A stretch of DNA of 64,000 bases from a candidate division WOR-3 bacterium (GTDB taxonomy: Bacteria; Hydrothermota; Tepidihabitantia; Tepidihabitantales; Tepidihabitantaceae). Shown here piece by piece: positions 8,294 to 17,422 of this stretch. A program made the position numbers and the translations under genes. Position 1 is the stretch's first letter. Every line of letters starts with the position of its first letter. Location: contig JANLFQ010000001.1 in assembly GCA_024653355.1 (NCBI GenBank), positions 496,001 to 560,000 on the forward strand, in the 5' to 3' direction. A model generated the notes under the pieces. That model did no database searches, was not told the DNA's origin, and saw only the letters and a list, made by a program, of their open reading frames with translations.

Positions 8294-11077
8294 CTAAAAT
8301 TCAAACACCAATCCCACCTTAACCTGTCTTGGTGGTCCGTAGTTAACTGGATTATTGACAAAGTCAAGGTAAGCAAGTTTATATGCGATATACTCCTCAA
8401 CATCGGTGATATAGCCGTCATGATTTACATCGCGTACCGGATTGTACTTCCCGGTGTTCAGTAGTGTTACATCAGGGTCAAGAACCCAGTTCGCTGGTGA
8501 ATAAGTTGCAATATAACCATCATCATCGGGTAATCCGGTAGCGCCATAAACCCACTGAACCACTTCGTTATCAAACAGGTTTGTAACAACACAGGTTAAT
8601 CCCAGTCTGAACTTACCAACTTTTATATACTTGGTCGCGTTCAAGTCCGCAGTGAATCTCGCCGGCATCCGGGCTGAATTACGCTCCGCGGTCGGTCTGC
8701 CGGCATTTAATCTTCGAACCTCACGTGGGGTGTAGGGCAACCCTGAACCGTAATTGAAAAGCACTGAAGCGTTGAACTGACGCAGCAAAATTGATGCAAA
8801 GTCATCGGGGAACTCGCAACCCACAGAAATTTTGGCGTTGTGCCGTTCATCAAACTCTAGAGCGTAATCGCGGCGCGGGGGTTCCATCTCCTCACCTGTA
8901 ACCGGGTCTACTCCATAACGATATCGCTCGTAGTACCATTCGTAGGCATAAGATGCGGTGCCCCGTGCAATGGATAAACCGTACGACAGCCGCGCGTTCC
9001 AGTAATTTGACTCCAGTTTCTGTAAACCAAGTTCAAAACCGCGAATATTGCCGTACTCCTCATTGACTATGGGATAATAACCCATTGGCACCGCAGGTTG
9101 ATAGCGCACACCCATCAAGTCAAAAACATCTTTGTAATATGCGGTTGCGTCGAACACCAAAACATCAGTTAACTGCTGTTCCAGACCCAACTCGTAAGCA
9201 ATCGTCTGTTGTGCTTTGAGGTCAACATTACCAATTATCTGATTGCCGCGGGCATAAGCGGCTGAAGAGATGTTATCGTAGAGAAAATGGTAAGCCGGTG
9301 TCTGGAAGAAGTGTCCATAACTAAATCGGAACTTCGTCTTCGTGGTTATAGGAAACGAAATACCAACCCGAGGAGAAAATTTATACTTTTGCAACGCCCG
9401 CACCATCGTCGTATCTTCAATATCCGCCGGGTTTGCTCGTTTGTAAGCCTTCGGGTCAAGATAATCAAGGCGCACTCCTAATCGCACAACTAAATCCTCA
9501 AAGTCCATTCGGTCTTGAACAAAAAAAGCCGCACCGATCGGATTGAAGTCATAAAGGTCAACAAACGGGTTCGGGTCCCAAGGTAATGAGTTGTAACGGC
9601 GATGTAGATAATTCTGTCGCAACTCCCCACCCGCTTTGAATTCGTGGACCTTTCCGACATTGTGCGTAATGTCTCCCTTCAGAGTCCACACATCTGACCA
9701 GTGCAACTGAAAATACCGATAATCCCCAAAACCGTAGAACAGATTGTAAACGCCCCACGGGTTGTTGGTGTTAGATTTGGACTGTTCAACATAGCCGGGC
9801 ATCGGGTGAAAAATGACATTCGGGTCTTTACGCACCGTATCTTCCGCCTTGAAGATGTAATCTTCCCAGAAACGCAAGGAGTAATTACGTTCATTGGCTT
9901 CACGTTCTAAATCCCGAATACCAATCATCCGTTCATTACTGAAATAACTCATACGCAGGGTGTATATCGTGGATTTTGTCAGCATATGGTTGGCAGAGAT
10001 GTTAAACTTCTTAACTCTTTCCCGCCGGGACAGAAAGTGGTCGAGGTTGTATTTAAAACCAAGATGGTTTTCGCTCTCCCGGTCGTAAGGATAGAGTCCG
10101 TACTGCTCCCGCGCCACATAACCATCGGCCGTCATTTTCAACCCTTGACCTAACGGCAAAGAGTAGGTTATTTTTCCAGTGGCTTTATAATCCTGGCGTT
10201 GCTGATGGGGAAGTTTATAGCGCATAGGATTATAATCATCGGCAAAATAAAGTTCACCAGAAAGAAAATAGCGTAGCGGTTTTACACCAAAAAGTGGCCC
10301 ACCGATTGACGCCTCATATCGGTTATCGCCAAAATTTAGCGGCGCAGGGAAAATTTCGTCTGTCGTCATTCGAAACCGGCCCTGGACATTTTCCCTTCCC
10401 TCTTTAGTAATAACCTGAATAATCCCGGACATCGCTTCCCCGTACTCGGCATCAAAACCGCCCGAAATTACCACCACTTCGGCGGTTGCCTCGGGATTAA
10501 CCCGTGCTGCTTGATAACCAAACAACGGGTCTGAAGTTGCAACACCATCCACATAGTACATTACCTCATCAGGTCTACCTCCTCGGAGATGCTGACCGTA
10601 GGCGGGACTGGTAACAACGCCTGCCTGTAACCGAACAATATCAGCAAGGGTTGCAACGGGCATTTTAGTAAACTCATCGGTTGTCATATACCGGCTGGTG
10701 GTTGGGTCGGTACGGACAATTGCTTCCCTTTTACCTTTAACTTCTACTACACCCATTTCCACCGTTCCCGGAGAAAGCCGAAAATCTTCTTTTATAGTCT
10801 GGTCAACCATTACCAGAACATTGGAACGACGCTGGGTCTGGTATCCAACATAAGAAACTATCAAGGTTTGATTACCGGCAGGTACATTACTGATAAGGTA
10901 TTCCCCATTAATATCGGTTGCTGCACCCAGCATTGTCCCTTCCACAAGCACATTGGCGCCAATCAATGGCTCACCGGTTTTCGCATCAACAACTCGCCCC
11001 CGAATTCTTCCGGTTTCACCCGCAAGTGCTATACCCAGCAATAATATAAATAACAACCCCAATACCTTTTTTGTCAT
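8294..11077 (-). CDS. TonB-dependent outer-membrane receptor with carboxypeptidase-regulatory-like domain
   Basis: 927 residues. A signal peptide is followed by a CarboxypepD_reg-like beta-sandwich (GRIRGRVVDAKTGEPLIGANV, about 23-105), then a plug domain (TLADIVRLQAGV, GGRPDEVMYYVDGV, with ISGGFDAEYGEAMSGIIQVITK near 205-228), then a long barrel ending in VGLVFEF. An unusual insert near the C-terminus (DVNHDGYITDVEEYIAYK) looks like an EF-hand/dockerin loop inside an extracellular loop. Such receptors take up large ligands with energy from TonB-ExbB-ExbD, encoded 3 kb away. The SusC-like N-terminal domain suggests a polymer or glycan substrate, but there is no SusD partner, so the ligand is open. 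Confidence 0.85.
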   Translation of the reverse strand: MTKKVLGLLFILLLGIALAGETGRIRGRVVDAKTGEPLIGANVLVEGTMLGAATDINGEYLISNVPAGNQTLIVSYVGYQTQRRSNVLVMVDQTIKEDFRLSPGTVEMGVVEVKGKREAIVRTDPTTSRYMTTDEFTKMPVATLADIVRLQAGVVTSPAYGQHLRGGRPDEVMYYVDGVATSDPLFGYQAARVNPEATAEVVVISGGFDAEYGEAMSGIIQVITKEGRENVQGRFRMTTDEIFPAPLNFGDNRYEASIGGPLFGVKPLRYFLSGELYFADDYNPMRYKLPHQQRQDYKATGKITYSLPLGQGLKMTADGYVAREQYGLYPYDRESENHLGFKYNLDHFLSRRERVKKFNISANHMLTKSTIYTLRMSYFSNERMIGIRDLEREANERNYSLRFWEDYIFKAEDTVRKDPNVIFHPMPGYVEQSKSNTNNPWGVYNLFYGFGDYRYFQLHWSDVWTLKGDITHNVGKVHEFKAGGELRQNYLHRRYNSLPWDPNPFVDLYDFNPIGAAFFVQDRMDFEDLVVRLGVRLDYLDPKAYKRANPADIEDTTMVRALQKYKFSPRVGISFPITTKTKFRFSYGHFFQTPAYHFLYDNISSAAYARGNQIIGNVDLKAQQTIAYELGLEQQLTDVLVFDATAYYKDVFDLMGVRYQPAVPMGYYPIVNEEYGNIRGFELGLQKLESNYWNARLSYGLSIARGTASYAYEWYYERYRYGVDPVTGEEMEPPRRDYALEFDERHNAKISVGCEFPDDFASILLRQFNASVLFNYGSGLPYTPREVRRLNAGRPTAERNSARMPARFTADLNATKYIKVGKFRLGLTCVVTNLFDNEVVQWVYGATGLPDDDGYIATYSPANWVLDPDVTLLNTGKYNPVRDVNHDGYITDVEEYIAYKLAYLDFVNNPVNYGPPRQVKVGLVFEF

Positions 11078-11092
11078 CTTTCCTCCTTCTTA

Positions 11093-12184
11093 TTATTGTG
11101 ATAGCACCTGAACTGGTATTGCCCAGGCACTTCCCTTATAGTACGCGCCGGGATAAAACAAATTTGAATAAGGTAAAACCTCAATGTAGACGTGCTGATA
11201 ACCGGTATCTCCGGCAGAAAAGCTGAAAACCCCACTGCCTCTTTGGGCACCAACTGTTATATCCTGCTTCCTGCCCCTCACTGTCAAAAAGAACCGGTTC
11301 TTGTCCGCTATCGTATCCTGGGGTGTACTGGTAACAACCGTTACCTGTATTTCCTCATTTACCCGCACCTGATAGAGTGAATCAAGGTGTTTCAGGTTGG
11401 TCAAACCTTTACCATTTTGACGTGGCGCAAAGTATATTGTATCCACCCTACCCGGCTTACTTAAAATTACTCTTGAAATCTGAGGCGCCTCTTCCGTCGT
11501 AGGAATGCTGGCATAGGCACCACTAACCTTTACAATATAGTAATAGAGCGTATCGGGAATTGTGTCGCGGCGCAGAAATACCCACCGATTGGCTGCCCAG
11601 CCGTAATCCTTTACCCCGAACTGGGTCGCGGGAAATCCCCTTTTCTCAACATAACTGACCCTATGTACTATCGTCGTTTCGGGCGGCGTTTTGGTTGTAT
11701 CAATAATCGTATCCGGTCGAAAACCAACAACCCAAATAGTATCAAACTCCAGATACAATCGGCAGTTTGACATTGAGTCCCGGTAAATCACCTGGCAAAA
11801 TGTGTCGGTCATATTAACGGTATCGGCGGTTACGCCAAACTGGTAAAAATCGATATGAACACTGTCTGTAGGTTCAACCCAAGCCCTAATTAAATGAGCA
11901 ATTTTGTAAATCGTATCGCCGGTTCGCGAACTACTGTCTTGATAAGTTAGCCCGACCCGGACATCCAAGCGATAACTGTCTTGCACAGCGTAGAAAAAGT
12001 TCAGTAATCCACGCCAGGGTTCAAGCGCATTTTTTACCGCAATCGAGTCGTCTGCTGTCCACCAGGGCCAACGCGGCGAGGAAGTTCTTCCACATTCAGA
12101 AAAAACAATAATACTAAGAAAAACAATTCCGGTTACCCAAAAACCGAACCCGAGGCGTCTAAAAACTAAATTTTTGAGTGTCAT
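11093..12184 (-). CDS. Putative exported lipoprotein, unknown function
   Basis: 363 residues. A hydrophobic N-terminal segment ends in VFSEC-GRTS, a weak lipobox, so lipid attachment at that cysteine is plausible. The remainder is rich in Thr, Val and Tyr strands (many DTI, TVVH and YYY runs), suggesting beta-sandwich structure. I recognise no enzymatic motif. It is the first gene of the minus-strand run leading through the TonB receptor to plsY: a promoter at 12204-12231 lies just upstream and a GGGGG ribosome site precedes the ATG. By position it may be a surface partner of the receptor, as lipoproteins often are; that is inference only. Confidence 0.6.
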   Translation of the reverse strand: MTLKNLVFRRLGFGFWVTGIVFLSIIVFSECGRTSSPRWPWWTADDSIAVKNALEPWRGLLNFFYAVQDSYRLDVRVGLTYQDSSSRTGDTIYKIAHLIRAWVEPTDSVHIDFYQFGVTADTVNMTDTFCQVIYRDSMSNCRLYLEFDTIWVVGFRPDTIIDTTKTPPETTIVHRVSYVEKRGFPATQFGVKDYGWAANRWVFLRRDTIPDTLYYYIVKVSGAYASIPTTEEAPQISRVILSKPGRVDTIYFAPRQNGKGLTNLKHLDSLYQVRVNEEIQVTVVTSTPQDTIADKNRFFLTVRGRKQDITVGAQRGSGVFSFSAGDTGYQHVYIEVLPYSNLFYPGAYYKGSAWAIPVQVLSQ

Positions 12185-12203
12185 TTTTACCCCCTGGTTT
12201 CTT

Positions 12204-12231
12204 ATCTTAACGCATAAAGGGGAAATGGCAA
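12204..12231 (-). promoter_or_regulatory. Predicted sigma-70 promoter of the lipoprotein-receptor-plsY run
   Basis: On the minus strand TTGCCA is followed after 16 bases by TAAGAT. It reads toward the gene starting at 12184 and leaves a leader of about 12 bases holding the ribosome site. Confidence 0.5.
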
Positions 12232-12258
12232 TTCATTCCCCGGCGGTGCTTAAATGAA

Positions 12259-12288
12259 GCGGGGGTCCGATTTGAATCGGACCCCCGC
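12259..12288 (-). terminator. Strong hairpin terminator after the Asp-box protein
   Basis: A perfect 13-base-pair inverted repeat (12259-12271 with 12276-12288, loop TTGA) begins about 10 bases after the stop at 12298. Its T-run on the minus strand is short (TTCATTTA), so it could also serve as an mRNA-end barrier. It separates the tonB operon from the lipoprotein-receptor operon. Confidence 0.7.
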
Positions 12289-12297
12289 AGATGGTAT

Positions 12298-14064
12298 TTA
12301 GCGAACTACCGTCAGCTTCTTGGTAACAGAAGAGTTTCCGGTAGTGAGAGTATAGAAGTAAATTCCGGCAGCAAGTTTGCTGTTGTTTAGGTTAAAGGTG
12401 TAACGCCCCGCCGCACGGTATCCGGTAAACAGGTTCTGAACCGGCCGACCCGCAGCGTCATACAGAGTAAGGGTGACATTACCTGACTGGGGTAGCGCAT
12501 AAGAAATGACTGTATGATTAGTGAACGGATTCGGATTTGCGCTCAGTTCCAGTCGCGTGGGTGTTCTTGCTCCTTCGGCAATACCATAAGGCACACCAAG
12601 TGACTCCACCGGTACCCATTGGACTACATATGGATTGTTGGTCGAATTGCCCTGACCCTGCACAACAAATCCTGCCTGCTGGTCAATTTCATACAGTACT
12701 GGCATATAACGGGCGCCGCCCATATCCACCATCTTGTCCGCAACACAGGGGAACCTACAGGATGAAGTTCCTGCCTGAGTCAGTTTAACAGCCGGCAACC
12801 AAGTGTTGCCACCATCGGTTGAAGCCGCTGCAAAGATATCTGCCCTGAGGACGCTGTTTACCGGCTCAACATTCGAAGAGTCAAACTGCTCCCATGCAAC
12901 ATAAAGATTACCATCCCGGTCCTGCCCGATGCTTGGACGGCAGGCGTAGGCTGCATTATACCCAACACCCGCCTGAAGGTTCATCGGATCACAACCGGCA
13001 CGATGAACCTTAGACCACTGCGGTGTGTTGTCCGGGCACCAGTGCCAGATTTCGGCAGGGATGATGTAAAGTGTTTCGCGAACGCTTGGGATTATTCCAG
13101 CAACGATGTGAAGGCGATCCTGTTCGTCATACCATGGGAAAAGAGATGTGATATGAAAAGAGGCAATTGTATCACCGGAATATGCCGGAGGCGGCGTCAG
13201 TTCGGTCGGCTCTTCCCAGGTTGTTCCACCATCATTAGAAATGCGATAGTACGCCGGCTCATAGGGTGAACCCTCTGAGTACACCCAAGTAACGCAAACC
13301 TTCTGACTTACCTTGGAAGCGGCGATGTTATGGTCCGGGAACATTGGGTCGGGCTGGGAGCCAACAATGCTTACCGGACTTTCCCAGTTGCACCAGGTTG
13401 GTACCCGGGTGTAGTACAACTGGTCCTGTGTTGCTGCATCAATCAATGCACAGTGGACAACCTGCTGACCGTCGATGGAAATCGGGGGCCATTGATACGC
13501 GTCGCAGTTGGGTTCACCACGGCAGAAGTCAAAAATCCCGGTCCCCGGTGCCATATCCTTACCAAGAGCCGGAATCAGGCTTCCACTAGACCCAGTAATA
13601 TGAGCGGTAAACATTGCCACCCCTTCTACCGGGTCAGCGTCAAGATGACCGAAGCCAGCTCTTGCTGTATAAACACCGACCCCAGACGCCATAAAGTCTG
13701 GGTCAACCCAGTTCCAATCGCCGGCGGTGTAGTCGTAGAAGTTGTAGCGCATATTTCGGTCAGGCCAGGGGTTTTCAGTAGCTGAGAACATCCAGCCTAC
13801 GTGGAGTCCGTAAGCAGGTGAATTTACGATTGTGCGATAAACCGGACCGTTGAACTGCCAGTCGTAGGTTGTGCCACCTACGGTATCAACTCTGCCCACC
13901 GCATAGATATTTGCGGTTGGCGCTGTTGCCTGCCTGTTTGGCACCGGTGTTACAGATGAACCATTCATCTGTGCCGGTTCCTGAGGCAGAATCGTCACAG
14001 GCTGGAGGTTACCAGCAAACAAGAGTGCTGGTACCAGCACCATCAGCATATACAAACTGCGCAT
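12298..14064 (-). CDS. Secreted Asp-box (sialidase-like propeller) protein with C-terminal sorting domain
   Basis: 588 residues from the ATG at 14064, chosen because AAGGAGG sits six bases before it. An upstream in-frame start at 14100 would put a charged stretch ahead of the signal peptide MRSLYMLMVLVPALLFAG. Two Asp-boxes (SNDGGTTW and STDGGNTW) mark a BNR/sialidase-type beta-propeller. The last 80 residues (NPNPFTNHTVISYALPQSG, LYDAAGRPV, GIYFYTL) are the FlgD-Ig/type IX-like tail. Sialidase catalytic residues are not evident, so binding or structural use is as likely as hydrolysis. It follows tonB by 57 bases and ends at a 13-bp hairpin, so it may be the last gene of the exb-tonB operon. 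Confidence 0.72.
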   Translation of the reverse strand: MRSLYMLMVLVPALLFAGNLQPVTILPQEPAQMNGSSVTPVPNRQATAPTANIYAVGRVDTVGGTTYDWQFNGPVYRTIVNSPAYGLHVGWMFSATENPWPDRNMRYNFYDYTAGDWNWVDPDFMASGVGVYTARAGFGHLDADPVEGVAMFTAHITGSSGSLIPALGKDMAPGTGIFDFCRGEPNCDAYQWPPISIDGQQVVHCALIDAATQDQLYYTRVPTWCNWESPVSIVGSQPDPMFPDHNIAASKVSQKVCVTWVYSEGSPYEPAYYRISNDGGTTWEEPTELTPPPAYSGDTIASFHITSLFPWYDEQDRLHIVAGIIPSVRETLYIIPAEIWHWCPDNTPQWSKVHRAGCDPMNLQAGVGYNAAYACRPSIGQDRDGNLYVAWEQFDSSNVEPVNSVLRADIFAAASTDGGNTWLPAVKLTQAGTSSCRFPCVADKMVDMGGARYMPVLYEIDQQAGFVVQGQGNSTNNPYVVQWVPVESLGVPYGIAEGARTPTRLELSANPNPFTNHTVISYALPQSGNVTLTLYDAAGRPVQNLFTGYRAAGRYTFNLNNSKLAAGIYFYTLTTGNSSVTKKLTVVR

Positions 14065-14121
14065 ACACATCCTCCTTGTTTGGATTTTGGCTTCTGCCAT
14101 ACCTAACTACTTCCTACACCC

Positions 14122-14751
14122 CTACTGCAGAGTAAAACGGTAAGGGATGGACACCCACACCCGTACCGCCTTATCCCGCTGTTTCGCCGGGGTGAATTTC
14201 GCTTTGTATGCGGCTTCGACCGCGGCCGCATCCAAAGACTGATTTCCCGAACTCTTAATTATCCGCGCCTCGATTATCGAACCATCAACATCAACCAGTG
14301 CCTCTACCACGCACTGCCCTTCAATTCCCGCATTCCGTGCCAGGTCCGGATAAACTGGTTTGGGAATATCTACCGGATTGGGTTTTACTTCGACTTTCCA
14401 GAAAGCGACAACCGGGATATCGGTCTCCTCCGTTTTTTTGGTAACCTCAGTGAAAGTAGTCGCTTCCACCGTGGTTGCCTGAACCTCGGCCTCACTGGCT
14501 GCAGCTACAGGTACCGAAGGCTTTGCCACCTTTGGGGGTTCGGCAATCTTTTCCAATTGCGGGGGTAGATTCTCCATAACCATTTCCACAGAACGTCGTA
14601 ATTGATAAGGCTTTACCACAAACTCTTTGGGAAGCAGAACAAAGGCACCAATTGCAATTACCAATGCTGCAATAAGGGCAACTCGAATTGCTATTGCATA
14701 GTAACGCTCCTCAAAATCTAAGGCTCCGATATTTCGCGCTACATCGTTCAT
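14122..14751 (-). CDS. tonB: TonB-family energy transducer
   Basis: 209 residues. One N-terminal membrane helix (about 25-42) is preceded by a short cytoplasmic tail. A linker rich in Pro, Glu and Lys spans the periplasm, and a C-terminal TonB domain begins at KPVYPDLARNAGIEG with DVDGSIIEARIIKSSG and ends in YRFTLQ. TonB carries energy from the ExbB-ExbD motor to outer-membrane receptors. The gene overlaps the second exbD by one base (TAATG), and a receptor gene lies 3 kb downstream on the same strand. The domain order is standard. Confidence 0.9.
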   Translation of the reverse strand: MNDVARNIGALDFEERYYAIAIRVALIAALVIAIGAFVLLPKEFVVKPYQLRRSVEMVMENLPPQLEKIAEPPKVAKPSVPVAAASEAEVQATTVEATTFTEVTKKTEETDIPVVAFWKVEVKPNPVDIPKPVYPDLARNAGIEGQCVVEALVDVDGSIIEARIIKSSGNQSLDAAAVEAAYKAKFTPAKQRDKAVRVWVSIPYRFTLQ

Positions 14752-15170
14752 TAACCACCCCCTTTAGCATAGCTTGTCGCAAAAGTAACCTTGAATGCCC
14801 GAGCATCCTTTAACGCCTCGAGTACATCGGTTACAAACCCATATTTCACATCCTTATCTGCCTGAAGTAAAACCACAAGTTCTGGATTCTCGATGACCTT
14901 CTCACTCATTATCGCGGTAATCATTGCTGGATTCACCAGGTTGTCCTGAATCGTCATTCTGCCAGTGGCATCAACCCATACTGCCGCGACATTGCGCCTT
15001 TTGAGAATTCGCTCTGTCATCTCCGCTTGGGGTAAATTTATCTTCAATCCCCGTTCGGTTCGGAAATGGGTAGCCACCATGAAGAAGATGATTAAAAGAA
15101 ATGCGATATCACCAGTGGAAGCGGTCGGAATATTGGGTGTTGCGATCTTCCTCTCACCTATCTTTTTCAT
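14751..15170 (-). CDS. exbD: ExbD/TolR-family biopolymer transport protein (second copy)
   Basis: 139 residues. A basic N-terminus is followed by IPTASTGDIAFLLIIFFMVATHF, a single membrane helix holding the conserved aspartate (Asp22) thought to carry protons in the Exb/Tol motor. The periplasmic domain (KINLPQAE, VVLLQADKDVKYG, VTDVLEALKDA) matches ExbD. It overlaps exbD-1 upstream by 4 bases and tonB downstream by one. Two consecutive exbD genes are common in FCB-group bacteria and may form a mixed ExbD pair in one motor. Confidence 0.9.
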   Translation of the reverse strand: MKKIGERKIATPNIPTASTGDIAFLLIIFFMVATHFRTERGLKINLPQAEMTERILKRRNVAAVWVDATGRMTIQDNLVNPAMITAIMSEKVIENPELVVLLQADKDVKYGFVTDVLEALKDARAFKVTFATSYAKGGG

Positions 15171-15601
15171 TGACCGCCTCCTTCTTCCTGTACGGGAACC
15201 AGACTGATGCGTTCGGCTTTGGCAATCTTCAACTGGTCAAACACCTCAACCATTATCTGGTAAGGCGCACTCCGACTAACTCTTAAAGCAACCGCCAGTT
15301 CAGGATTTTTGTCCAGTTCTTCGCGCACTAGGGTATGAACCTCAGGAACATTAACAATCCGATCGCCAATCAAAACCTGGCCAGTTTGGTTAACCGCAAC
15401 CGTTAGAATATTCTCCGCCTTGATCTTCGTTTCCGCTCCCTTTTCTGGAAGAACAATCTTCAACCCCTTCTCCCTACTGAAAATACTGGTAGACATAAAG
15501 AAAATCAGTATCAGAAATGCAATGTCGCCTGTAGAAGCGGTCGGAATGTTGGGCTCACTCGAACCTTTTGTCCGCGGCCGCAAACTCAATGCCATCCTCA
15601 C
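15167..15601 (-). CDS. exbD: ExbD/TolR-family biopolymer transport protein (first copy)
   Basis: 144 residues. The membrane helix IPTASTGDIAFLILIFFMSTSIF nearly repeats that of the second copy and keeps the motor aspartate. The periplasmic part (KIVLPEKGAE, VALRVSRSAPYQ, VEVFDQLKIAKAERISLVP) is clearly diverged, so the pair is not a recent duplication. It overlaps exbB by 4 bases and exbD-2 by 4 bases. Part of the proton-driven motor that energises TonB. Confidence 0.9.
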   Translation of the reverse strand: MRMALSLRPRTKGSSEPNIPTASTGDIAFLILIFFMSTSIFSREKGLKIVLPEKGAETKIKAENILTVAVNQTGQVLIGDRIVNVPEVHTLVREELDKNPELAVALRVSRSAPYQIMVEVFDQLKIAKAERISLVPVQEEGGGQ

Positions 15602-16221
15602 TCCTTACAGACACCGCTCTTAGTTACAAGATAGTCCATCAACTCGCTCGCTGCGGTTTCCATATCCCGCAGGTAGCCATTTATCCGGCCGGAAATCAAA
15701 ATATAAACAATTGACAATGGCGCGGCGATAATCAGACCCCACTTTGTTGTGATAAGCGCTTCGGCGATACCGCTGGAAACAACGGTTGGGTCAACTTCGC
15801 CAACCGCCGCAATCGCCTTAAAGGCGCTAATCATTCCGGTGACAGTACCAAGAAAGCCGAAGAAAGGCGCAACTGTCGTCAAACCAGCAAGAAGTGCCAT
15901 ACCCCGGTCAAGAAAAGCAAGTTCGGTTGCTCCGGCGCGAACGATCGCATCTTCCATCACCGTCTTACCTTCACTGGCTTTCAACAGCGCTGCCTTCAAA
16001 ACCTTGGCTACGGGACTCGGGGTCTCGTCGCACAGTTTCACCCCGGCTTGAATGCCATTTTTGTCAATCGTCTGAATCAACTGCTGGCTGAACTTTTTAA
16101 CATTCACCCGCATGCGGATGAATATTGTAAACAGCCTTTCCAGTGTCAACGCGATGCCTAATACGGCACACGCAAGTAGAAACCACATTATGCCGCCGCC
16201 GTCTTTAAATTCCTGTATCAT
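15598..16221 (-). CDS. exbB: ExbB/TolQ/MotA-family proton channel protein
   Basis: 207 residues. Three membrane segments are visible: near 12-30, about 100-125 (AGLTTVAPFFGFLGTVTGMISAF), and 150-180. The second contains the conserved ExbB/TolQ region with the TVTGM motif and the third the GLIIAAPLSIVYI stretch. ExbB pentamers surround ExbD and conduct protons. The gene heads the operon, with a promoter at 16277-16304 and AAGGAGG before the ATG. The sequence alone cannot separate ExbB from TolQ; the adjacent tonB favours ExbB. Confidence 0.9.
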   Translation of the reverse strand: MIQEFKDGGGIMWFLLACAVLGIALTLERLFTIFIRMRVNVKKFSQQLIQTIDKNGIQAGVKLCDETPSPVAKVLKAALLKASEGKTVMEDAIVRAGATELAFLDRGMALLAGLTTVAPFFGFLGTVTGMISAFKAIAAVGEVDPTVVSSGIAEALITTKWGLIIAAPLSIVYILISGRINGYLRDMETAASELMDYLVTKSGVCKE

Positions 16222-16276
16222 TCTATATCCTCCTTAGGTTGTGTTTATTACAATCATTTTTCAGCAGCACATCTTA

Positions 16277-16304
16277 AATTTAATCAAAATTACCCTTTTG
16301 TCAA
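16277..16304 (-). promoter_or_regulatory. Predicted promoter of exbB-exbD-exbD-tonB
   Basis: TTGACA, 16 bases, TAAATT on the minus strand, about 55 bases before the exbB ATG. The flanking DNA is AT-rich. Confidence 0.65.
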
Positions 16305-16368
16305 GCAACTTTTACAACAGGAAAATTTATTGTTAAATTTCAACCAATCCAAGCGGTTCAAGATAAAT

Positions 16369-16397
16369 TTGACATTATTGGGCGCTTTTCTTAATAT
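16369..16397 (+). promoter_or_regulatory. Predicted promoter of the CoA-transferase/acyl-CoA dehydrogenase operon
   Basis: TTGACA, 17 bases, TAATAT on the plus strand. It leaves a leader of about 45 bases before the ATG at 16451, which has a GGAGG ribosome site. It lies back-to-back with the exb promoter in the 229-base gap 16222-16450. Confidence 0.7.
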
Positions 16398-16450
16398 TCA
16401 TTAATTTCAATTAACTGGTAATACAACAATAAATTGATTGGAGGAAACCG

Positions 16451-17422
16451 ATGAAGGAACTGGAATCAGGAATAGGTGAACTTTTTCAACCCCCGGACCC
16501 GGATGGCTTCCGGGAATGGGTTCACAAGCACAAAAATACCAGAATGGTCCCCAAGGTAATGAGTGAACAGGAAGCGATAGCCCGATTTGTTAAAGACGGC
16601 GACTACATCGGTACCGAGCTTTACGGTACAGTTCGGGGTCCGATGTCATTGATTCGCGAACTGGTCCGACAGGGCAAGAAACACTTAAGGGTTGCGGGTC
16701 AGGGAATTCATGAAATTGACCTCCTGCTCGCCGCTGATATGGTTGATGCCCTGGACATCACTTATATCGGCTGGGAAGTATACGGGATATCTCATATTCT
16801 ACGCCGCGCAGTGGAATCAGGTCGGGTGAAAACTACCGAATGGTCTAATGCTGCCATCTCATGGCGGTTTAAAGCAGCATCAATGGGTGTTCCATTTATT
16901 CCAGTCCGTTCCATGCTCGGCACCGACACCTTGAAGTACTCAGCTGCCAAAGTTGTCGAAGACCCGTGGACCGGCAAGCCTATCTGTTTACTTCCTGCCC
17001 TCTACCTTGATGTCGGATTCATCCATGTCCACCAGGCAGATGAGTTTGGAAATTGCCGGATTGAAGGTATCTCCGGGTTTGCATTTGAACTGGCTCGGGC
17101 GTCAAGGACCCTGATAGTTTCAACCGAAGAAATTGTGCCTACTGAAGAAATCCGACGTTACCCGGAAAGAACCATCATCCCTTACTATCTGGTTGATGCG
17201 GTTGTTCTGGCAAAGTACGGTTCCCATCCGGGCGAGATGTGTTACCGCTACTGGCGGGACGAGGAGCATCTCCTCCAGTTTTACAAAGACTCCGCCGACC
17301 CGGAGAAAACCCGTGCCTATCTGGATAAATGGGTATACGGCTGTAAAAACCACGATGACTATGTCCAGAAGGTCGGAATAGAAAGGTTAAAACAACTGGA
17401 AAAAATGATTGGAGGTCGTTAA
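16451..17422 (+). CDS. CoA-transferase subunit A (GctA-like, family I)
   Basis: 323 residues. The protein resembles the alpha subunit of glutaconate CoA-transferase: an N-terminal KVMSEQEAIARFVKDGDYI region, ELYGTVRGPMSLIRELVRQGKKHL, and a later DVGFIHVHQADEFGNCRIEG segment typical of class I subunits. These enzymes move CoA between carboxylic acids, so they activate an acid without ATP. IpdA of steroid-degrading actinobacteria is a related protein with a different reaction, so the substrate is not settled. It is the first gene after a strong promoter and overlaps the beta subunit start (TAATG). Two acyl-CoA dehydrogenases follow. Confidence 0.8.
   Translation: MKELESGIGELFQPPDPDGFREWVHKHKNTRMVPKVMSEQEAIARFVKDGDYIGTELYGTVRGPMSLIRELVRQGKKHLRVAGQGIHEIDLLLAADMVDALDITYIGWEVYGISHILRRAVESGRVKTTEWSNAAISWRFKAASMGVPFIPVRSMLGTDTLKYSAAKVVEDPWTGKPICLLPALYLDVGFIHVHQADEFGNCRIEGISGFAFELARASRTLIVSTEEIVPTEEIRRYPERTIIPYYLVDAVVLAKYGSHPGEMCYRYWRDEEHLLQFYKDSADPEKTRAYLDKWVYGCKNHDDYVQKVGIERLKQLEKMIGGR

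Noticed and set aside
13330-13785. 151-residue plus-strand frame inside the Asp-box protein
   Set aside because: It lies antisense to a clear secreted protein, has no ribosome site and no recognisable domain.
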